A stretch of 17,465 nucleotides of DNA from Acidobacteriaceae bacterium (lineage in GTDB: Bacteria > Acidobacteriota > Terriglobia > Terriglobales > Acidobacteriaceae), in assembly GCA_030040395.1 (NCBI GenBank), contig JASHTU010000558.1, forward strand, positions 1-17,465. Reading direction: 5' to 3'. The position numbers and the translations under genes are program-made. This document shows positions 1 through 8,300 of this stretch, one piece after another. Position 1 is the stretch's first letter. Each line of letters begins with the position of its first letter. The notes below the pieces were generated by a model, which saw nothing but the letters and a program-made list of their open reading frames with translations, made no database searches and had not been told where the DNA came from.

Positions 1-1854
1 GCGGAACGCAAGACCGTTGCCCTCATGGCCAGAATCGGCCGGCTCAGAGAACGTGGACAACTCGACGAGGCCATTGAAATTCTCGAGGGCCTTCCAGCTT
101 CTTCCGTCGCCGGCACGCCCCAAAGGGCGCTGCTCGAAGAAATCCGCTCCGAGCAGGCGCGGCTTCGCGCCGAGCAGTCGCGAAAGCAGGCCGTTGACGC
201 CGCCCTTGCCGCCGCCGCCAAAACCGCCGAACAGGGCGCATTCCAGCCCGCGCTCGATGCGCTCGAAAGCGTGCAGCGCGCCTGGGGCGAATCTCCCGAG
301 CTCGCCCGCGCCATTTCCGAAATCGAAATCCGCCGCGGCCGGGCGGCCAATGAGGCGGTCGGCAAGGCCGTCGAAAACGCGCGCGCCGCGCTTTTGGCCA
401 ACGACACCGCGCGCGCCCTCGACGAACTCCGCAAGGGAGCCGAGCTGTTCGAATTTGCCGGGCCCGCGCAGCAGGCCGACTGGCGCCGCCTCAATGCCGA
501 GGCCTCGAAAGCCCCCACGCGCAGAGCCACCGGCCACGTCCCCGTGGTTGGCGCTGAAACCGGAATCGTCGAGGAAGCGCCTCAGCGCAAGCTTCTGGTT
601 CCCATCGTCGCCGGCGCCGTGTTGGTCGCGGCCATCCTGGCCGTCGGCGTCTGGTTCCATCTCCAGAGCGCAAAACCGGCCCCGCAACCGAACAACGTCG
701 TTCACGGCCCCACACCTCAGCCCCCGCCTTTGCCCGTCACTCCCGCCGGCACTTTGCTCCTCAAGGGCAACACCGACAACGTGGAGGTCTTCGTCGATGG
801 CGTGCTCAAGGGATTCACGCTTGCGGATGGAACCCTGAAGCTCCCCCTGGACCCCGGCACGCACTCGATCCGCTTGGTCAAGTCGGGCTACACTGAGGTT
901 CCCTCCGCTTCCGTGACCATCAGCGCCAACAACCAGTCGACCCTGCCCTTCAATCTGGCGCAATCCGCCACCCCAACCCCGGCGCAACAGCAGGTCGCCT
1001 TTATGGCCATCCAGTCTACTCCGGGCGCCGCGGTCACCATCGACAACGCCCCACAGGGCCAAACCGACGCGCGCGGAAACCTGATCGTTCAGGTAAAGCC
1101 GGGCGAGCGTTCCCTGGCCATCAGCCTGACCGGTTATCAGTCATACAGCCAGACATTCAGTCTGAAGAACGGCGAGCGGCAAAACGTTTCCGCCATCCTC
1201 CCCCCCATTCCCAAGCCGCCCACTCCCACACCCCAGGCGCCGCCGGTCAACGCCCTCTTTTCAGCCTCGGCAACCACTATCCAGCAGGGCCAGTCCACTA
1301 CCTTGACCTGGGAAACCGCCAACGCCTCTGAAGTTTCGATCGACAACGGCGTCGGCCAGGTCAGCGCATCCGGACAGCGGCAGGTGAGCCCGAACAGCAA
1401 CACCACCTACCAGCTCGTCGCCAAAGGAAATGGCGGCGAGCAGCAACGCACCGTGAGCATCGTCGTGGAACCCAAGGTTGTGGTCGTTACGCCCCCGCCC
1501 CAACCTGCGCCTCAACCCGCGCCTGAGCCTGTGGATCAAACCGCGCTCCTCCAGGCGGTGATCAACAATTTCAATGCCGCATTGGCCGCTCACGATGTGT
1601 CCCGGATGCACACGGTCTGGGCAGGCATGACGCCTCAAGTGGAGAAGAAGTGGCAGAACTTCTTCAAGAGCCTTCCCAAAGCCAAAGTCTCTGAAAGTTG
1701 TCCCGCCGGGTCGCTGAACGTCTCCGGTGACAGCGCTTCTTGGAGCTGCACCGTCACCACGATCATTCCCGGCGCATCATCCCCGGCGGCGCAAGGGGTT
1801 CGCTTTACATTCGCAAAGAAAAATGAAGCCTGGGTCATCGCGGACTGGCGATGA
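1..1854 (+). CDS. PEGA-domain membrane protein, probable C-terminal part of a Ser/Thr protein kinase (5' truncated by window)
   Basis: The frame is open from base 1, eight codons before the first ATG at base 25, so the true start very likely lies outside the window. Counting residues from that ATG: 1-160 are alanine-rich charged helices resembling TPR-like repeats (for example RGQLDEAIEILEGLP). Residues ~190-213 form one transmembrane helix (LLVPIVAGAVLVAAILAVGV). A proline-rich linker follows, then two PEGA domains at ~242-311 and ~326-392; the first has the typical VEVFVDGVLKG and DPGTHSIRLVKSGY. An Ig-like domain at ~412-482 has the TLTWETANASEVSID pattern. A Pro linker leads to a ~100-residue C-terminal domain (~506-609) that looks like an NTF2/SnoaL-type alpha+beta fold. 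In Acidobacteriota, helical-TM-PEGA tails often follow a cytoplasmic Hanks-type kinase domain, which would place the PEGA and Ig parts in the periplasm. No kinase residues are visible here, so a kinase-free TPR/PEGA protein remains possible. The stop is TGA at 1852-1854. Confidence 0.75.
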   Translation, partial: AERKTVALMARIGRLRERGQLDEAIEILEGLPASSVAGTPQRALLEEIRSEQARLRAEQSRKQAVDAALAAAAKTAEQGAFQPALDALESVQRAWGESPELARAISEIEIRRGRAANEAVGKAVENARAALLANDTARALDELRKGAELFEFAGPAQQADWRRLNAEASKAPTRRATGHVPVVGAETGIVEEAPQRKLLVPIVAGAVLVAAILAVGVWFHLQSAKPAPQPNNVVHGPTPQPPPLPVTPAGTLLLKGNTDNVEVFVDGVLKGFTLADGTLKLPLDPGTHSIRLVKSGYTEVPSASVTISANNQSTLPFNLAQSATPTPAQQQVAFMAIQSTPGAAVTIDNAPQGQTDARGNLIVQVKPGERSLAISLTGYQSYSQTFSLKNGERQNVSAILPPIPKPPTPTPQAPPVNALFSASATTIQQGQSTTLTWETANASEVSIDNGVGQVSASGQRQVSPNSNTTYQLVAKGNGGEQQRTVSIVVEPKVVVVTPPPQPAPQPAPEPVDQTALLQAVINNFNAALAAHDVSRMHTVWAGMTPQVEKKWQNFFKSLPKAKVSESCPAGSLNVSGDSASWSCTVTTIIPGASSPAAQGVRFTFAKKNEAWVIADWR

Positions 1855-1961
1855 TCCCCAATTCTTCCCCACGGAGCGGCCACAATCGTTAGTCGATCAA
1901 AAGCGCCAAACTGCTCTTAGCGGGAAATCATGAAGCTGCAAGTCGGCGGAAACGAAACCAT

Positions 1962-1986
1962 AGCACTTGCCACTATAAGAAGTGCT
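1962..1986. promoter_or_regulatory. Perfect 7-bp inverted repeat abutting a -35 box (operator candidate)
   Basis: AGCACTT (1962-1968) and AAGTGCT (1980-1986) are exact reverse complements separated by 11 bases. The half-site centres are 18 bp apart, close to two helical turns, which suits a dimeric regulator. The last base of the right arm is the first base of the TTGACC -35 box, so a bound protein would block or assist polymerase. As RNA the same sequence could form a hairpin ending the upstream gene, although the following bases are only moderately T-rich. No regulator gene is adjacent, so the operator reading is an inference. Confidence 0.4.
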
Positions 1987-2014
1987 TGACCTTTTCTCGA
2001 ACCCAACCTATAAT
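1986..2014 (+). promoter_or_regulatory. Sigma-70-type promoter for the giant repeat protein
   Basis: TTGACC at 1986-1991 (five of six consensus bases) is followed by a 17-bp spacer and a perfect TATAAT at 2009-2014. Predicted transcription starts near 2020-2021. It is the best promoter match I found in the intergenic sequence of the window. It points at the large coding region beginning at 2338 and possibly its downstream neighbour at 9821. The spacer is the optimal length, so strong housekeeping transcription is expected unless the overlapping inverted repeat is an operator. Confidence 0.7.
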
Positions 2015-2020
2015 TGGCCA

Positions 2021-2337
2021 GAATTTCGCGTGGGACGAATTCCATTCCGGCCAAGTCCGATCGACGGATGAGCCAGTGCTGTGCAAGGTGCCGGCCGGCG
2101 GGTTCGTGCGAATATTGCAATTTTTCTGGTTGCTTTGTGTTCTTTTCCAGATTGCTCCCTTTCCTGATTTTTCCGGAGCCGTCTGTGTAGGTTTCGCGGT
2201 CCTCTTTTGACCAATCTCAATCGGCTCGCCGCGAACCGGCGCTCCATTGCGCGGGTAAAGGTTTGTTGCGAGCCGGCAGGGGAATATTCCTGTCTTTATC
2301 ATGGGCCTCCAACCCTTTTGCGTTGCGGAGATCTGAC
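2021..2337 (+). promoter_or_regulatory. Long, probably structured 5' leader of the giant repeat protein mRNA
   Basis: Between the predicted transcription start and the ATG at 2338 lie about 317 nt without a convincing gene. Near the end an 8-bp stem can form between CGGCTCGC (2222-2229) and GCGAGCCG (2268-2275). It encloses a smaller hairpin GCGC (2239-2242)/GCGC (2249-2252) with a 6-nt loop, extended beyond one G-G mismatch by ACC/GGT. The middle (2108-2180) is T-rich. The structure could be a translational control element. I do not recognise a known riboswitch class. The rest of the spacer (1855-1961) shows nothing distinctive. Confidence 0.35.
2327..2330 (+). promoter_or_regulatory. Ribosome binding site deciding the start at 2338
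   Basis: GGAG at 2327-2330 sits 7 nt before the ATG at 2338. It fixes that ATG as the start in preference to the in-frame TTG at 2263, which would put 25 extra residues in front of an otherwise well-formed signal peptide. Confidence 0.7.
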
Positions 2338-5300
2338 ATGATTCGCCGAGTTGTCGTTCACTCGTCTGGCCGTGTGTTTTTGTCAGTGTTTTTGCTTGCC
2401 TTCTGCGCCGTCTACGTCCATGCCCAATCCAACCAGGCGCGCTCCGGCAACGGGCCCGGGTTCCTCACGGCGCCATTTATCTCTCTCTCCGCCAATCCCA
2501 CCAGCATCGCAGTCGGCGATCTAAACAGCGACGGCAAACTCGACCTTGTCGTCACCAAGCAAGGATCCGGCAATGTCACCGTTCTGCTCGGCGACGGAAA
2601 AGGCGGCTTTGCGCCTGCCGTCGAGTATGCGGCCGGCGCGCAGCCGGGCAACGCGCTCCTGGCGGATCTGAACGCCGACGGCAAGCTTGACCTCGTCGTC
2701 ACCGACAGCGCCTCCGGAACCGTCAACGTCCTCCTCGGCAATGGTGACGGCACATTCGGCAAGCCTTCGTCCTATGCCGCCCTTCAGAATCCGATTGCGC
2801 TTGCGCTTGGGAACTTCGCAGGCAAGGGAAAGATCGATCTCGCTGTGGCTTCCTCCACCGGCCTGGCCGTACTTCTCAACGACGGTTCGGGTCATTTCCC
2901 CACCGCAACCTCGCTGCGCATCGGCGCTCAGCCCGCATCGCTCACTACGGCGGATCTCAAAGGCGCCAGTCACGACGATCTCCTCCTGGCCAACGCGGAT
3001 GGAAGCGTGAGCGTTCTCCTGGGCGACGGAACCGGAAACTTCATGCCCTTGACCGCACAGTCGGTCGCTTCAGGTCCCCTGTCCTCGATCGTCGCCGGGG
3101 ACTTCAACGGCGACGGCAAGCCCGATATTGCCATCACCCAGCCCAACTCGAGCACCCTCACCGTGCTGTTGGGCCGCGGAGACGGCACGTTTCAAGCTGG
3201 AGCTTCCTACGCGGTTGGCAACCGTCCCGTGTCGGTGCGCGCGGTCAATCTCACCGGCAATGGCGTTACCGACCTGATCACCGTCAACCGCGCGGCCAAC
3301 ACCTTCAGCGTGCTGCTCGGCAACGGCGATGGAACGTTCAAGCCCGCGGCCGATTTTGTTGCCGGCAATTCCCCGCTCGCTTTGGCGGCAGGCGATTTCA
3401 ACGGCGACGGCCATCCTGACCTCGCCATCGTGAACTCTCAGGACGGAACCGTCAGCGTCCCCCTGGGTCTCGGGGACGGCAGCTTCATCGCGGCGCCAGC
3501 CTACAAATCTGAACTTGAGACCAGGGCCATCGCCTCCGGCGACCTCAATGGCGACGGATTGCCGGACCTCGTGGTGACCAACTATTGCGGCAGCGATTCC
3601 GCCTGCGCCAGCGCCGGCAGCGCCACCGTCTTCCTCGCCAATAAGGATGGAAGCTATCGCGCCGCCTCCACGATTGCCCTGGGCAGCGGCCCTGTTGCTG
3701 TAGCCCTTGCCGACCTGAACGGCGACAAGAAACTCGACCTCGTGGCTCTCAACCGCAACGATAAAACCATGATGGTGATGCCGGGCAATGGCGATGGAAC
3801 CTTCGGCCCGCCCCAAGTCTATTCCCTTCCCTCCAGCCCGAGTGCGCTCTTCGTCGGCGATTTCAACGGCGACAAAATCCCCGACTTGGCTATCGCCTCC
3901 GATTGCGGCCAAACCACCTGCACTGAGCCCGGTTCAGTCGAGGTCTGGCTGGGCCGCGGAGATGGCAGTCTCGCCGCCTCGGCCAGCTACCCCGTTGGTT
4001 ACTCGCCCGTTTCCATCGCCGCCGGCGATCTGCACGGAACCGGCCATCTCGATCTCGTGATTGCCAATGCCTGCGGCGACGATGGCGTCTGCCAATCCGA
4101 TGGAACCGCCACCCTCCTCGTCGGCGACGGCACAGGCAAGTTCACCTCTGGCGGTGGGTTCGATATCGGCAAGTCGCCTTCGGCCATCGCAATCGGAAAC
4201 CTGAGCGGCAGCGGGCTTGATCTCGCCGTCGCGCAACGCGGCAGCAATCAGGTCGCCGTCTTTCACGCCAACAGTAGCGGCAGCTTTGGCGCTCCAGCCA
4301 TCTATCCTGTAGGTTCCGCGCCTTCGTCCCTCGCCATCGCCGACTTCAACGGCGATGGAAAGCAGGATCTGGCCGTCGCCAACTTCCAGTCTTCCACGGT
4401 CAGTGTCCTTAACGGAACCGGAAGTGGTCCTCTGCAAGCCGCGCAAACCTACGCCGCCGCCACGGGTCCTGAATCTCTCGTCGCCATCGGCAACGGCGCC
4501 GGCCACCCCGCCAGCCTGGCCTCAGCGAACGGAAATAGCGGCGCGAACCCGTTGGGGAACGAGATTACCTTGTTCAAGATTCAGCCCCAGGCGAATCCCC
4601 CTGCTGGCGTCTCGGTCAGCGTGAGCCCCGCCACCGGCGTCGTCGATCAGTCGGAGGTTCTCACGGCCGCGCTCACCGGAGCAGCCAATACGCCGCCCAC
4701 TGGAAATGTAACCTTCTCCAGCGCCATCACTGCCAATGTAGTCTGCACCGAGTCGACAGATGTTCCCCAGGACGGCACGGTGCCGTCCACGACCGTCAGT
4801 GCTGCGGCAGGCACGGCCACGGCCACCTGCACCACAACCAGCCTCGAAGCCGGCAGCGACACGATTTCAGCGACCCTGGACACCGATCCAAACTTCACCG
4901 GAGGCTCCGGGTCCACATCACTCACCATCGACCCAGCCGCCACGTCCACGTCGGTAGCCTCGTCCACGGGTGGAACCTCCACCGTCGACGATTCGGTCAC
5001 CTTCACGGCCACGGTAAGCGCTCCTGCCGGTGCCACGGTCGCCCTGTCCGGCAACGTCACCTTTACTGACAATGGCAGCGCCATCACCAATGGCAGCGCT
5101 TGCGGCGCCGCGGGCGTCGTCCCCATCACTTGGAATGCGGCCTCCGCCACCGGCACGGCCGCATGCACCACCAGCGCTCTGATCGCCGGAACCCACGCCA
5201 TCATCGCCACCTACGGCAACGACACGAACTACACCACCAGCAACAACTTCGTCGTGCAGACGGTGAACCATGCCGGCGGAACAATGACGTTTACCTCTTC

Positions 5301-8300
5301 GTCCACCGGCGATACTTCCGTTATCAACCAGTCGGTCACCCTCACCGCGACCATTACTCCGTCCACCAGCAGCACCGTTGTGCCCCTCAGCGGAACGGTC
5401 ACGTTTACTGACAACGGCGGACCCATAGCCGGTTGCGTGGTGAGCTTTAGCACCTCCACTGGAATCGCCACCTGCACCACTTCATCGCTCGCTCTCGGAG
5501 CCCATCCCCTCAAAGCCACCTACTCCGGGGACCCGAGCTATTCCTTTACTCCCCCCACGCTCACACAAACCGTAAATCAAGCCGGCACCACCACGGCGCT
5601 CGCCTCCTCGTCGCCTTTAGGGACCAGCCCGGCGGTGCCGACCTCGGCGGTAAACCAATCGGTTACCTTTACTGCAACCGTCACGCCAGCCTTTTCAGGC
5701 GCCACCGCGCTCTCTGGCTCGGTCACATTTGTTGACACCACGTCCTCCACAACCCTCTGCTCCTCGGTAGCGGTGCTGCCTTCAACCGGCGTGGCCACAT
5801 GCACGACCTCTTCCCTGGCCCTGGGCGAGCACACCATCAAGGCAACCTACGGCAGCGACACGAACTTTAGCGGCAGCAACAATACCGTCACTCAAAACGT
5901 GGTTACAGGCTCGACAAGCGTAGCTCTGTCTGCCTCCCCAAGCAGCACATCCACCGTGAACCAGACGGTGGTCTTCATCGCTACAGTTACGACGAATCCC
6001 TCGGGCGGCACTGCCCTGGACGGGACGGTGGCCTTCACAGACAACGGAGCGCCGATCGCAGGATGTTCCGCAGTAGCCCCTACCAGTGGCGTGGCGAACT
6101 GCTCCGATCCGTCTCTGACGGCCGCGGGTTCCCCGCACACCATAAAGGCAACCTACGGCAGCGATACGAACTTCGCCGGAAGCAGCACCACCCTCACCCA
6201 GACGGTGAACCAGGCTGCCACGACGGTCAGCCTTGTGGCGTCGCCAAATCCCTCCAACGTCAATCAGGCGGTGACATTGACGGCGACAGTCTCGCCCGCA
6301 AATGGGTCGATCGCGCTTTCTGGATCGGTGACCTTTGCGGATAACGGCGGCGCGGTGGCAGGCTGCACGGTAAGCTTCAATGCGGCAACAGGTATTGCTA
6401 CCTGCACGACCTCCAGTCTGACCCTGGGATCGCACCCGCTCACCGCCACCTACGGCAGCGACCTGAATTTCAAGACCAGCAGCGGTAGTGTCACGCAAAC
6501 CGTTAGCGCGGCCACAACCACCGTGGCCCTTACGTCCTCGTCCCCGGGCGGAACCTCGACGGTTAACCAGACAGTCCAGTTTACGGCCACCGTTACGGCG
6601 CCTTCCGGGTCGTCCACGCTCGACGGAACGGTCCAATTCACCGATAACGGGACCACGATTACCGGCTGCTCCACGCAGGGTTTGACGTCGGGCGTGGCGA
6701 CCTGTTCCGATTCGGGGTTAACGGCAGGCGTACACACCATAGGAGCCCTCTACTCGCACGACACGAATTTCGGTCCGAGCAGCGCTACATTCTCGCAGAC
6801 GGTCAATCAGGGAACCAGCGCCGTGAGCCTCTCCGCTTCCCCTGGGGCTTCGACGACCGTCAACCAGGCAGTAACTTTCACGGCGACAGTCAGCGCGAGT
6901 CCGACGGGTGCGATCCCTCTCTCGGCGACAGGAACCGTGACCTTTACCGACAGCGTGACCAGCGCGCCAATTCTCGGCTGCTCCACGCTTCCGCTCTCGG
7001 TGACCGGGGATACGGGCACGGCGGCCTGCACCACCTCCGCGCTGACCCTGGGATCGCACACCATTACCGCCACCTTTGCCAGCGATCCGAACTTCGGTTC
7101 CAGCAACAAAACCCTCTTGCAGACAGTGACCCAGGGCAGCACTTCGCTAAGCCTCGGATCTTCGGTCCCCAGTTCCGCCATCAACGAGCCAGTCACCTTT
7201 ACCGCCAGGGTCACGCCCAGCCCGTCGGGCGCCATAGCTCTTTCCGGAAAGGTCAGCTTTACTGACACCCCGCAGGGCGAAAGCGCGGCGGCAATCTCCG
7301 GTTGCACCAATGTAGCGCTGGTCATCGTGAGCGGCGTTGCTGAGGCGACTTGCACCTCCTCGTCGCTGATTCTGGGCTCCCATACCATCACGGCAACCTA
7401 CGGGAGTGACACCAACTTTAGCGGCAGCTCTGGAACCTTTACCCAGACCGTCAGCGCCGCCACTTCGTCTATCGCTCTCACCTCGTCCGCCGGCGCCAAC
7501 ACCTCCACCGTGAACCAGACCGTCGTCTTCACGGCCAGCATTCCCGTTCCCAACGGCAGCACCACCCTCACCGGCACAGTCGCCTTCACTGACAACGGAA
7601 CCACCATCTGCTCCGCCGTCAAGCCCAGTCCCGTGGCCGGAACTAACAATTGGACCGCGCCCTGCACCGATACCTCGCTCACCGTCACGGGTTCGCCGCA
7701 CACCATCGCCGCCACCTATAGCGGCGACGCCAACTTCAGCGTCAACAGCGGCTCGCTGACGCAAACCGTCAATCCCGGTTCGACCACCGTTTCGCTGGCC
7801 TCCACGCAGAACCCCTCCGTCGTCAATAATTCGGTCACCTTCACCGCCGCCGTTACCCCCAATCCCTCCGGCGCTGTAGCGCTTTCCGGCAAGGTAGGCT
7901 TTGTTGACAGCGTCACCACCCAGCCCATCGCCGGCTGCTCCGCGGTGGGCCTCACCGTGGTCGGCGGGAACAGCGAGGCCACTTGCACCACTACGGCCCT
8001 GACCGTAGGCGCCCACACCATCACCGCCACCTACGCCAGCGACGCCAACTTCAACGGCAACACCGCCACCTTCATCCAGACCATCAACACCGCCACCAGC
8101 AGCATCACCGTAGCCTCGTCTACAGGCGGCGCCTCCATCGTGAACCAGTCGGTGATGTTCACGGCCACTATTCCCGTGCCCACCGGAGCTCCAAATCCCA
8201 GCGGAACCGTCAGCTTCACGGACAATGGCGCGTCCATCACCGTCTGCACCGGGGTTCATCCCACTCTGACTGCGGGCACAAATAACTGGACCGCGGCCTG

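Noticed and set aside
2263..2337. Upstream in-frame TTG start for the giant protein
   Set aside because: It would add 25 residues in front of a well-formed signal peptide. The ATG at 2338 has a GGAG site at the right distance; the TTG has none.
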